Assembly (NCBI RefSeq): GCF_032678705.1
Contig: NZ_JAVTSS010000002.1
Span: 1,860,001-1,924,000 of the forward strand
Direction: 5' to 3'
Source: Pedobacter frigiditerrae
GTDB lineage: Bacteria; Bacteroidota; Bacteroidia; Sphingobacteriales; Sphingobacteriaceae
Length of the DNA: 64,000 nt
A program made the translations under genes and the position numbers. Every line of letters starts with the position of its first letter. Position 1 is the stretch's first letter. Shown piece by piece: positions 1 through 7,799 of this stretch. Under the pieces are notes generated by a model. The model did no database searches. It was given only the letters and a program-made list of their open reading frames with translations, and was not told where the DNA came from.

Positions 1-261
1 ATCAGGTGTAATTTCTGCCACAACTGTCTCACCTAAAATAATTTCTTTTAAGAATTGTGCTTTTACAACAGCTGCACCAGTGGTGCCTGGCAAAGTATTA
101 TATATGAAAAAATTAACAGCATCTTCTCTGTTAATATTATTTATACTTTTAATTTGATTAATGATTTCGCTTAATAATTCTGCTCCGTCAATAGGTTTAG
201 GGTGAAGACCTTGGATTTTCCTTTCTTCAATCTCTTGGATATAATCGTTATAAATACTCAT
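1..261 (-). CDS. acnB: Aconitate hydratase B, N-terminal part (runs off the window)
   Basis: The reverse strand reads an open frame of 87 codons from an ATG to the window edge. It begins MSIYNDYIQEIEERKIQG, followed by HPKPIDGAEL and, further on, AAVVKAQFLKEI. This matches the helical (HEAT-like) N-terminal domain of the AcnB type of aconitase, which interconverts citrate and isocitrate in the TCA cycle and often also acts on 2-methylisocitrate. The 4Fe-4S catalytic domains lie outside the window, so completeness cannot be judged. A possible -7 element (TATTTTTG) lies at 387-394 on the same strand, which would give a leader of about 120 nt. Confident in the family from the N-terminal pattern alone. 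Confidence 0.82.
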   Translation of the reverse strand, partial: MSIYNDYIQEIEERKIQGLHPKPIDGAELLSEIINQIKSINNINREDAVNFFIYNTLPGTTGAAVVKAQFLKEIILGETVVAEITPD

Positions 262-894
262 TTTAGATGGTTTGTTTTTTTGCTATAGTTCCTGTAGCGA
301 ACCATACACCAACCTTTAGCAAAAAATAATACTGTTTGTGTGTTAATCTGTTTTTTTGATTAAAAAACTTGATTTTTTGATCAAAACAAAAATAGCAAAA
401 AACAACTTTTAAAAAACAATCTAGATGTGCGATTCAGTAATTTATAATTATTCTAAATAATAAGCGAATCGAATAAATTTCGTTTATATTTTATTGTAAA
501 TCAATATTTTGTTTTTTATTATGCTTGTTTTTCTAATGGTGACGAAAACCAGAAAATATGGGTGATTTCTTTTGGATTTTTAATTGTTTTGAAAAGCAAT
601 TTCAGCACTAAATCAAAGTTAGACGGGCTCCATTTCAATCTTTTTACCCTTATATACCCTAAAGGGATAGTAAAAAAGGATTTCATTTCTATCCCGTTTA
701 GCTAACAAAAACCTGTGATACTATGTAAAGTTGTAACATGCTCACCCTGCAAAGCACAAAACCAACTTGTCCATTATCGTACACTTTAGTACGCTAATGA
801 ACACTAGCTTAACTCTTTATATTTTTAAAATGTTGATAGATAGTCTTTTAAGTTGTGATCTTCTGTTGGCATTAAAATAGCTTTTAACGCAGTG
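262..894. other. Gene-free region with a scaffold-repeat fragment
   Basis: I see no convincing gene in this stretch. The acnB leader and promoter lie in the left third. Positions 589-645 hold a fragment of the dispersed scaffold repeat: its ends (TTGAAAAGCAATTTCAG and CATTTCAATCTTTTT) are shared with the copy at 47398-47459, while the middle differs. The part at 640-680 has short purine and pyrimidine runs around TATATACCCTAAAGGGATAG that could fold weakly. Confidence 0.6.
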
Positions 895-1560
895 TTAAAG
901 TGTGCCAAATCGGTATCCTTTTTCAGTTAAGTACTTTAAAACTTTAGGTAGAGCATAGGCTAAACGGTCAAAAGCTTTTAAACTGTCGTGAAAAACAATG
1001 ATGGAGCCATTTTGAGTATTTTTGATAACGTTCTGATAACATTTTTCGGGAGTAAGATTAAGATCGAAGTCGCCGCTTAGCACGTCCCACATGATGATGT
1101 CTAGTATGGAGTCTTTAGTCGTTAGTCTTGAGTCTTGTGATTTCGACTTTAGACTTTGGACTTTAGACTTTAGACTCTTTATCTGGCTTTTCTTGATTCT
1201 TCCAAATGGTGGTCTAAAAAGGTTAGTTTGAGTAAGCTCTTGGCATTTTAAAGTGTTGTTAATGTAGGTCTCATCGTCGGTATTCCATCCTTTTAGGTGA
1301 TTAAAAGTGTGGTTGCCAATAGCGTGACCATCGTTTTTAAGGCTTTCAAATACTGTTGGGTGTTTTAAAATGTTATCGCCAATGCAAAAAAATGTAGCTT
1401 TAGCATTATAAGTTTTTAAAGTATTTAATACAAAGTCTGTAACATTGGGTATAGGTCCATCGTCAAAGGTTAAATAAACAATTTTTTCCGAGCGGCTCTT
1501 ATTCCAAATTAAATCAGAATAAAACCATTTGAGTAAAAGTGGAGATTTAACCAAGTACAT
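895..1560 (-). CDS. Polysaccharide deacetylase (NodB domain) with a repeat-derived insert
   Basis: A NodB-fold carbohydrate esterase that would remove N- or O-acetyl groups from a cell-wall or capsule sugar. Visible motifs: TFDDGP near residue 31 (catalytic and metal Asp), HTFNH near 84 (metal histidines), RPPFG near 116, WDVLSGDFD near 158 and FHDS near 190 (catalytic His). I chose the ATG at 1560 rather than the TTG two codons earlier. There is no clear signal peptide; the N-terminus is only mildly hydrophobic. Between RPPFG and WDV the protein carries about 25 residues (SLKSKVQSLKSKSQDSRLTT and a few more) encoded by a low-complexity AGTCTTTAG/GACTTTAG repeat where the family normally has a short loop. 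It is divergent from the downstream TolC gene. Confidence 0.85.
   Translation of the reverse strand: MYLVKSPLLLKWFYSDLIWNKSRSEKIVYLTFDDGPIPNVTDFVLNTLKTYNAKATFFCIGDNILKHPTVFESLKNDGHAIGNHTFNHLKGWNTDDETYINNTLKCQELTQTNLFRPPFGRIKKSQIKSLKSKVQSLKSKSQDSRLTTKDSILDIIMWDVLSGDFDLNLTPEKCYQNVIKNTQNGSIIVFHDSLKAFDRLAYALPKVLKYLTEKGYRFGTL
1109..1180. repeat. Low-complexity AGTCTTTAG/GACTTTAGA repeat inside a coding region
   Basis: Repeated variants of GACTTTAGA and AGTCTTGAG, the kind of phrase otherwise found between genes (compare 24712-24740). Here it lies in frame within the deacetylase gene and is translated as a Lys/Ser-rich insert. Confidence 0.75.
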
Positions 1561-1642
1561 AACCAAAAGTAATATTTAGGTTGCACTTAAGAAATTTAAA
1601 AAACCAATTAATTGTTTATTTATTATTGCGAAACAAATTTTT

Positions 1643-2998
1643 ATGAAACAAGTTGCCAATTCTAGCTTTTTAACGAAGCTTTCTTTTATTTTATCACTAA
1701 CAATTGTTACTTCAATGGGGCAAAAAGTATTTGCACAAGAAGTAATTACTTTGCAACAGGCTGTTGATAAAACTTTAACCAATAATTTACAGATTAAACA
1801 GTCGAAATTAAGTGAAAGTTTGGCAGAGGAGACCTTAAATCAATCTAAACTTGCTTTGTACCCTACTTTAAATGGTAGTGTGAATTCTGGTTTAAGTTTT
1901 GGACAAAGTAGAGATCAGAATACTTTTCAAGTTATTAATCAGAAATTTACTTCGTTTAGTAGTAGCTTAAATGCAGGAGTAGATGTTTTTCAGGGTTTTC
2001 AGAAAATTAATCAAATTAAGCAGAACAAAATTTTATTAGACGCAGGGAAAAGTAATACAGAGAAAGTTAAAAATGATTTGATTTTACAAGTTGTTACTTC
2101 TTATTTACAGGTTTTGTATAATAAGGATTTTTTAAAAGCTGCCCAAGATCAATTGACGGTAGCTAGGCAACAACTTAATCAGCAACAACAATTATTAGAC
2201 GTAGGTAACAAAACATTGGCAGATTTATCTCAATCAAAATCGCAAGTTGCAACTGCAGAATTAAATGTTACTAATGCTACAAATGCCTTATCAATATCTT
2301 ATATCACATTGGCTCAATTGATGGATATTCCATCATCAACTGCTTATGAAGTTCAAGCACCAGTTATTGATAGTTTTAAAGATGCATCAAGTAAAGTTAA
2401 TGCAGAAGAGATTTATAAAACATCAGCTGCACAATTTCCTGATTTGAAACTTGCAGGATTAAATACTGCAGCAGCAAAAAAGGGAATTGATATTTCAAAA
2501 GGGAATTATTATCCAAGATTGTCCTTTGGTGGTGGATTGCAAACTTCATATTCTGATCCAAGTTTTCCAACGCGATCATTTGCAGATCAATTAAATGATC
2601 GTTTTGGTCAAAATATTGGTTTAAGCTTATCAATTCCAATATTTAATGGTTTCACTGCTAGATCAAGTGTGAGAAGAGCAAGAATTAACTTGATGCAAAC
2701 TGAAACACAAGAACAACTAGCAAAAAACAACTTAAATAAAGTAATTTATCAAGCCGTAGCCGATTTAAAAGCAGCAGAAAGCAGATATGAATCTACAGGA
2801 AATGCTTTTACTGCTCAAAAAGATGCATTTTATGTAATTGAACAACGTTATGCAGTTGGTTTAGTTAACTCGTTAGATTATAGTACGGCACAAACTAATA
2901 GAAATAAAGCAGAAATAGATTATATTCAAGCAAAATATGATTTGATTTTTAGAGCAAAGGTGATTGACTATTATTTAGGTAAACAGATTACATTTTAA
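1643..2998 (+). CDS. TolC-family outer membrane efflux protein
   Basis: An outer-membrane channel of the OEP/TolC family that provides the exit duct for type I secretion or tripartite efflux. It has a signal peptide of about 32 residues ending in KVFAQ, then two repeats of the long alpha-hairpin/beta pattern (ALYPTLNGSVNSGLSFG in the first half, GNYYPRLSFGGGLQTS in the second) typical of the internally duplicated family. Length (451 aa) is normal. The adaptor gene follows 91 bp downstream in the same direction, so the two probably share a transcript. No inner-membrane pump is adjacent. No lipobox is visible. Confidence 0.9.
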   Translation: MKQVANSSFLTKLSFILSLTIVTSMGQKVFAQEVITLQQAVDKTLTNNLQIKQSKLSESLAEETLNQSKLALYPTLNGSVNSGLSFGQSRDQNTFQVINQKFTSFSSSLNAGVDVFQGFQKINQIKQNKILLDAGKSNTEKVKNDLILQVVTSYLQVLYNKDFLKAAQDQLTVARQQLNQQQQLLDVGNKTLADLSQSKSQVATAELNVTNATNALSISYITLAQLMDIPSSTAYEVQAPVIDSFKDASSKVNAEEIYKTSAAQFPDLKLAGLNTAAAKKGIDISKGNYYPRLSFGGGLQTSYSDPSFPTRSFADQLNDRFGQNIGLSLSIPIFNGFTARSSVRRARINLMQTETQEQLAKNNLNKVIYQAVADLKAAESRYESTGNAFTAQKDAFYVIEQRYAVGLVNSLDYSTAQTNRNKAEIDYIQAKYDLIFRAKVIDYYLGKQITF

Positions 2999-3089
2999 AA
3001 CGAACTAAAGCTTAAAGTCCAAAGGTTAAACGAGAAACTTCGAGACGGAGCTTAAGATTACAAAATAAACAAACGAATACTCATAAATT

Positions 3090-4457
3090 ATGAAACTTAA
3101 ACACATTTTAATTGGCGCTGGTGTATTACTTGTACTTATATTGGGTGCAAAATTTGCTGGCCTTATTGGTGGCGAACAACTAGAAAAAGTAACGGTAGAT
3201 AAAGCTGGCGATAAAAAAGTAGTAGAAACTGTTACAGCTAGTGGTAAAATACAACCAGAAACAGAAGTGAAATTAAGTTCAGAAGTTTCTGGTGAGGTTA
3301 CCGAACTTTTGGTAAAAGAAGGAGATGTGGTTAAAAAAGGCCAATTGCTTTGTAAAGTTAGACCAGATGTTTTACAATCGGGTTACGAAAGAGCAGTTGC
3401 ATCTTATAACTCTCAAAAAGCAAGTGTTGCAGCTTCTCAACAACAATTAATTCAAACACAAGCTAACTTTGTTAATGCAGAAGCTACTTACAAACGTAAT
3501 GTAGAGTTGTATAACAAAAAAGTGATTTCAGCAGCAGAGTTTGATGCCGCGAAAGCAGCTTATTTAACTGCAAAAGCAAATTTAGCCAGTGCAAAAGAAA
3601 ACGTTACGGGTGCAAAATTCAGTCTAGAACAAACTGGAGCAAACGTAAAAGAAGCTGGTGCAAATTTAGCCAAAACAACAATTTTCTCTCCAGTAGATGG
3701 TGTAGTTTCAAAATTGTCTATCGAGCTAGGTGACCGTATCTTAGGTACTTCGCAAATGGCAGGTACAGAAATTATGCGTATTTCTAACTTAACTACAATG
3801 GAAGTTAATGTTGAAGTTAACGAAAATGATATTAACCGCGTAAATGTTGGCGATAGTGCTTCAATTGAAATAGATGCATTTGCAGACAAGAAATTTAAAG
3901 GTGTGGTTACTGAAATTGCAAGTTCTTCTACCAGTGTGGGTGCTACAAGTACTTCTGTTGATCAGGTTACTAACTTCTCAGTAAAGGTTCGTTTAATTGC
4001 AGAATCATACAGTACTGTTAAAGGTGGTGCAAAAGATTTACCTTCTCCATTCAGACCAGGTTTATCTGCAACTGTAGATATTGAAAGTGAATCTGTAAAT
4101 AGTTTAGCAGTGCCTATCCAAGCTGTATTTACTGGTGATAAAGATTCTACTGATCCGATGAAAAATGCGACTAGTGGTAACGATCAAAACCAGGATAAAC
4201 AAAAAAGTAAGTTGAATGATAAAAAAGTAAAACAATACGTTTACTTATTTGATAGCAAAACAAGTACAGTTAAAAAAGCAGAGGTAACGACAGGAATTCA
4301 GGATGACCAATATATCATCATTAAAACTGGATTAAAACCTGGTCAAGAGATTGTATCTGGTCCGTATTCTGCAGTTCAAAACAAGCTAAAAGACGGTGCT
4401 AAAGTAGAGAAAACAACTAAGGATAAGTTGTTTAGCGCTGATGCGAAAAAGAAATAA
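3090..4457 (+). CDS. HlyD/MacA-type periplasmic adaptor subunit
   Basis: A membrane-fusion protein that would bridge an inner-membrane pump and the TolC protein upstream. One N-terminal transmembrane anchor (residues about 5-23) is followed by a barrel-sandwich segment with VSGEVTELLVKEGDVVKKGQ, a long coiled-coil hairpin (about 100-195) rich in Ala, Gln and Lys, the second half of the lipoyl fold (TTIFSPVDGVVSKL), and beta-barrel and membrane-proximal domains. The C-terminal 100 residues contain a Lys/Asp-rich linker (NDQNQDKQKSKLNDKK), longer than usual. MacA-like adaptors normally sit beside a MacB-type ABC permease; here gpsA follows after a hairpin, so the pump must be encoded elsewhere. 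Confidence 0.9.
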   Translation: MKLKHILIGAGVLLVLILGAKFAGLIGGEQLEKVTVDKAGDKKVVETVTASGKIQPETEVKLSSEVSGEVTELLVKEGDVVKKGQLLCKVRPDVLQSGYERAVASYNSQKASVAASQQQLIQTQANFVNAEATYKRNVELYNKKVISAAEFDAAKAAYLTAKANLASAKENVTGAKFSLEQTGANVKEAGANLAKTTIFSPVDGVVSKLSIELGDRILGTSQMAGTEIMRISNLTTMEVNVEVNENDINRVNVGDSASIEIDAFADKKFKGVVTEIASSSTSVGATSTSVDQVTNFSVKVRLIAESYSTVKGGAKDLPSPFRPGLSATVDIESESVNSLAVPIQAVFTGDKDSTDPMKNATSGNDQNQDKQKSKLNDKKVKQYVYLFDSKTSTVKKAEVTTGIQDDQYIIIKTGLKPGQEIVSGPYSAVQNKLKDGAKVEKTTKDKLFSADAKKK

Positions 4458-4494
4458 ACCAAATCATAATAATTAAGTATTTTTGAGGCCAGAT

Positions 4495-4538
4495 AAGGTT
4501 TAATTATTGCGTAAAGCATTAATTAAACCTTTTGATTT
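4495..4538 (+). terminator. Hairpin terminator after the efflux pair
   Basis: Perfect 12-bp stem AAGGTTTAATTA/TAATTAAACCTT with a 13-nt loop, followed by TTGATTTTTT. It lies just downstream of the adaptor gene and suggests that gpsA is transcribed separately. Confidence 0.65.
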
Positions 4539-4581
4539 TTTAACGGTTTTAATCTTTTAGATTAAGCCTAAACTAATTAAT

Positions 4582-5580
4582 ATGATACCTAAAATTGCAA
4601 TGATTGGTGGCGGAAGTTGGGCCACGGCAATCATCAAAATGTTGGCTGACAATACAACCGAGAAGGAGATTTTTTGGTGGATGCGTAATGAAGAAGCAAT
4701 TGCTCATATTAAAGCTTTTAAGCACAATCCCAATTATTTAAGCTCGGTAGAGATTAAATTGCCTGATGCAAATATCTCAAATGATATCAGCTCAATAATA
4801 TCCGCTGCAGATTACTTAATCTTAAACGTTCCTGCGGCATTTTTAAAAGAAACTTTAAAGGATATTACACCAGCGGATTTAAAGGGTAAAAAAATAATAT
4901 CAGCCATTAAAGGAATAGTACCAGATGAGAACCTAATCATTGGTGAGTTCATCAATCAGAAATTCGATGTGCCATTGAATGATATTGTGGTAATTAGTGG
5001 ACCATGTCATGCAGAAGAGGTAGCGCTCGAAAAACTTTCTTACCTAACCATTGCCAGTATGGATGTACAATTGGCAAGTGATTTCGCTGATGTACTTAAT
5101 ACGAGATACATTAAAACCAACGTTTCTGACGATATTTTTGGTACCGAATATGCTGCGGTTCTTAAAAATATATATGCCGTTGCTAGTGGTATTTGTCATG
5201 GTGTGGGTTATGGAGATAACTTTCAAGCTGTGCTGATTTCTAACGCAATAAGAGAGATTAAAAGTTTTGTAGATGCTGTTCATCCAATTGATAGGGATAT
5301 CATGGAATCGGCTTATTTAGGCGATTTAATGGTAACTGCCTATTCTCAGTTTAGTCGCAACCGAACTTTTGGTAACATGATAGGGAAGGGCTACACGGTG
5401 AAGTCTGCACAACTAGAAATGAATATGATTGCCGAAGGTTATTATGCGGCTAGTTGTATGCATCATATTAATCAGAAGTATAAGGTTTCTATGCCAATTA
5501 GCGAAGCTGTTTTCCATATTTTATACGAAGGAGCTTCGCCCGCTAGAGAAATGAGATTGCTTACCGAGCAACTGAATTAG
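4582..5580 (+). CDS. gpsA: NAD(P)H-dependent glycerol-3-phosphate dehydrogenase
   Basis: Reduces dihydroxyacetone phosphate to sn-glycerol-3-phosphate, the backbone for phospholipids. The N-terminal Rossmann motif is GGGSWAT (residues 9-15; the family often has GxGxWGTA). ISAIKGI and VISGPCHAEEVA are the usual substrate-side motifs, and EYAAVLKNIYAVASG carries the active-site lysine. GDLMVTAYSQFSRNRTFG is the C-terminal family signature. Length of 332 aa is normal. The gene converges on the aspartyl protease with only 3 bp between stop codons. Confidence 0.95.
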   Translation: MIPKIAMIGGGSWATAIIKMLADNTTEKEIFWWMRNEEAIAHIKAFKHNPNYLSSVEIKLPDANISNDISSIISAADYLILNVPAAFLKETLKDITPADLKGKKIISAIKGIVPDENLIIGEFINQKFDVPLNDIVVISGPCHAEEVALEKLSYLTIASMDVQLASDFADVLNTRYIKTNVSDDIFGTEYAAVLKNIYAVASGICHGVGYGDNFQAVLISNAIREIKSFVDAVHPIDRDIMESAYLGDLMVTAYSQFSRNRTFGNMIGKGYTVKSAQLEMNMIAEGYYAASCMHHINQKYKVSMPISEAVFHILYEGASPAREMRLLTEQLN

Positions 5581-5583
5581 TGT

Positions 5584-6774
5584 TTATTCAATCAATGCTG
5601 CTCTTTTTAGCTTAAAATCTAATTTTTTACCATCTCTTAAAATGGTAATTAAAGTTTCAGTTTTTCCTTTTAATATATTGTTAAAAGCATAATTACAAGC
5701 CTCTTCTTCCGTAAAGTTATTGGAGTCTTTTCCATCAATGGCTATAACTTGGTCGTTTAATTTAATGCCAATTTTTTCTGCTTCAGAGTTTTTAAAAATC
5801 TTCGCAATAATTGGCTTGTTGTTAATGTACCTAAACCCAATGCCAAAATTCTCTAATTTGGCATCAGTTAATTCAACTTCATTTGCCATATAGATTTTGT
5901 TTGTATTCCAATCGATGATGATTTTATAATTCTTGAAGAACGTATTTCCAATTAAATTTGAAGCACTTTCAGTAAAAGCAGGGATTTGATTTTTCAACAA
6001 GATGCTACCTATATTAAATGATGGTATTTTAAAATAACTTGTTGCTGAATTTTTGCTTCCTCCATAAATTCCGGTACCAGTATTTCCAATAGTTTGTACT
6101 TCTTTAAAATTGGTTAATTCTGTTTTGTAATTATTAATAGCAAAATTAAAATCGGTGGTAGCGCCAGTATCAAAAGTTACATAAGATGTTTTGTTGCCAA
6201 TTTTAACAGCAACTATTGGTGTTTTTTGATAGCCTTTAGATTTAAAATCTAGCGCTTGTGTGTTAGTAGATATATTTAAGTTAGATAAACTGTTGGTTGC
6301 TGTAAGCATTTTGTTTTTATAATCAATTTGCCAAATTGCCTTAGCCATTTGGTTGGCTCCAATTATCCCATCGTAGTTCATACACTTAAATTCAAAAATA
6401 TTTTTTACATCAATAACTACCGCTCCAATATTCTCAAAGTTTAAATTTCCAATCTTCATACTTGGAATTACAACAAAATCCTGTTCTTTAGCATTTCCCT
6501 GGGAATCGAATGTTTTGTCTTTTGTTGCTGCCTTTAAGTTTAATACCGTCATTAATTCTGGTGAAATAACTGTCGCTGCACCTGTGTCGAATAAAAAATT
6601 ATAGGTTTTGCCATTAATGCTTACATTGATTATTGGTACACCATAGTTAAATGTGAAAGGAATTTTTTCTGTAAATGATGTTTCTTTAATATTTCCCGAT
6701 TCTAAGACTCTCTTGGTAGAACCACATGAAAAGAAAAATAAGGAAAACGTTAGTAGATAGATATATTTTTTCAT
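5584..6774 (-). CDS. Lipoprotein with duplicated retropepsin-like aspartyl protease half-sites and a PDZ domain
   Basis: The N-terminus has a lipobox (FFSC, Cys17), so it is probably an envelope-anchored lipoprotein. Two aspartyl-protease half motifs are present: LFDTGAATVIS near residue 62 and VTFDTGATTDF near 200, each with an intact DTG. The C-terminal roughly 90 residues (FGIGFRYINNKPIIAKIF, then IKLNDQVIAIDGK) form a PDZ-like domain that would bind peptide C-termini. The order protease-protease-PDZ is a known Bacteroidota arrangement, but the substrate is unknown. It overlaps no neighbour and appears monocistronic. Confidence 0.85.
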   Translation of the reverse strand: MKKYIYLLTFSLFFFSCGSTKRVLESGNIKETSFTEKIPFTFNYGVPIINVSINGKTYNFLFDTGAATVISPELMTVLNLKAATKDKTFDSQGNAKEQDFVVIPSMKIGNLNFENIGAVVIDVKNIFEFKCMNYDGIIGANQMAKAIWQIDYKNKMLTATNSLSNLNISTNTQALDFKSKGYQKTPIVAVKIGNKTSYVTFDTGATTDFNFAINNYKTELTNFKEVQTIGNTGTGIYGGSKNSATSYFKIPSFNIGSILLKNQIPAFTESASNLIGNTFFKNYKIIIDWNTNKIYMANEVELTDAKLENFGIGFRYINNKPIIAKIFKNSEAEKIGIKLNDQVIAIDGKDSNNFTEEEACNYAFNNILKGKTETLITILRDGKKLDFKLKRAALIE

Positions 6775-7283
6775 TTGTTAAGGTATGTTTTTCGGTAAGC
6801 AAGGTACAATAATTTAATTTTTACAACTTATTAGGGTAAGTTAATTTCTGTTAAAAAAGAAATCCTAGTTTTGGTTTTGAAGCGCAAGGTTCGTCTGTGT
6901 TTTTAAAGGCCAGTCCCACTTTTTGTTCCAATACTTGTCCTTCGACAGGCTCAGGATGACAAGTATTTACACGTCTCCCGATAGCTATCGGGACGGGGCT
7001 ATTTAACTAAAGCTAGTGCAAGGAAACCGTACAAAGTAGCACAGGCCTAATTTCTCTAAACCCGATAGCAGTGAAATTTTTTTGTCATGCTGAGCGTAGT
7101 CGAAGCACAAAAAAATGTAACGTATAGCGGGACTGAATTTTCAAAAGATTTAGTGCGCCTGCTTTTCAAATAAAAACAATTATCCTTCGACTACGCTTCC
7201 GATATAAAATCGGAACAATTAAGGATGACATTTATTTTAAACAATAATTACTTACCCTTTGTTATTCATAAAAATCTAGCATT
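6775..7283. repeat. Intergenic block of dispersed repeats (scaffold repeats and CCTGAGC family)
   Basis: No gene is seen. From left to right: a scaffold copy at about 6885-7030 (outer GTCCC...CGGGGCTA) that contains a CCTGAGC-family hairpin (6933-6964, ends ACTTGTC/GACAAGT) and a CCCGATAGCTATCGGGA palindrome (6977-6993). A second scaffold copy in the other orientation follows at about 7035-7175 (ACCCGATAG...GCGGGACT) and holds another CCTGAGC-type hairpin at 7081-7110. A third, variant copy spans 7181-7230 and is interrupted by CCGATATAAAATCGG. Confidence 0.8.
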
Positions 7284-7613
7284 ATGAAAACGAAAAAATA
7301 TTTAATTGGCTTAGCGTCAATGGCCATGATAGCATCGGTAACATTTACTGCTGCAGCACAGGAGAAAAAAACAGTTGCAGGTAAAGCGATACAAAAAACA
7401 GGTAAAGCCGCTAAAAGTGTAGGAAACAAAACAGCTGAGGTTGCAGTTAAAGGAACGGCAAAAGTTGTAGATGCAAAATATAAAGGTAAAATAGCACCAG
7501 ATGGTTCTGATGTTTATATTGATGGTAAAAACAATAAATATTACATCAATAGTAAAGGAGCAAAGATCTACTTGAAAGCTAGCCAGATTAGAGTTAAGCC
7601 TGCTGGAAAATAA
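7284..7613 (+). CDS. Small secreted basic protein (PBCV basic-adaptor-like repeat)
   Basis: A 109-residue exported protein with a clear signal peptide ending TFTAAAQ. The mature part is Lys/Ala-rich (KTGKAAKSVGNKTAEVAVKG) and ends in DVYIDGKNNKYYINSKGAKI, which resembles the short DVYxDxKGxKYYxxxKGxK motif called the PBCV-specific basic adaptor domain. The role is unknown; such proteins are common in Bacteroidota envelopes. It probably has its own promoter, since it stands alone between repeat blocks and is followed by a repeat element and a strong palindrome. Confidence 0.75.
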   Translation: MKTKKYLIGLASMAMIASVTFTAAAQEKKTVAGKAIQKTGKAAKSVGNKTAEVAVKGTAKVVDAKYKGKIAPDGSDVYIDGKNNKYYINSKGAKIYLKASQIRVKPAGK

Positions 7614-7622
7614 TTTATTAAC

Positions 7623-7740
7623 CGTCATTTCGAAATGAGCTTTTCGCGATTGAGAAATCTCTAATTTTATTAGCGCAAGACTGTCTATTGGTGGTTGTTA
7701 GAAACAGATATCTCCTCGCTGCGCTCCGTTCGATATGACG
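7623..7740. repeat. 118-bp composite element with 11-bp terminal inverted repeats
   Basis: Begins CGTCATTTCGA and ends TCGATATGACG (inverse complements with one mismatch). Inside are GAGAAATCTCT and AGATATCTCC phrases typical of the GTCATTTCGA/GAAATCTC repeat common in Bacteroidota. No open frame is supported. Confidence 0.7.
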
Positions 7741-7742
7741 TA

Positions 7743-7781
7743 AACAATAAAGTCCCGACCATTGGTCGGGACTTTATTGTT
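7743..7781. terminator. Bidirectional terminator, perfect 19-bp inverted repeat
   Basis: Two 19-base arms with a single-base centre (core AGTCCCGACC/GGTCGGGACT), flanked by A and T runs in both directions. It lies between a plus-strand gene and the convergent helicase gene, so it can stop transcription both ways. Confidence 0.8.
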
Positions 7782-7799
7782 ATATAGGTTTTGTGAGAA

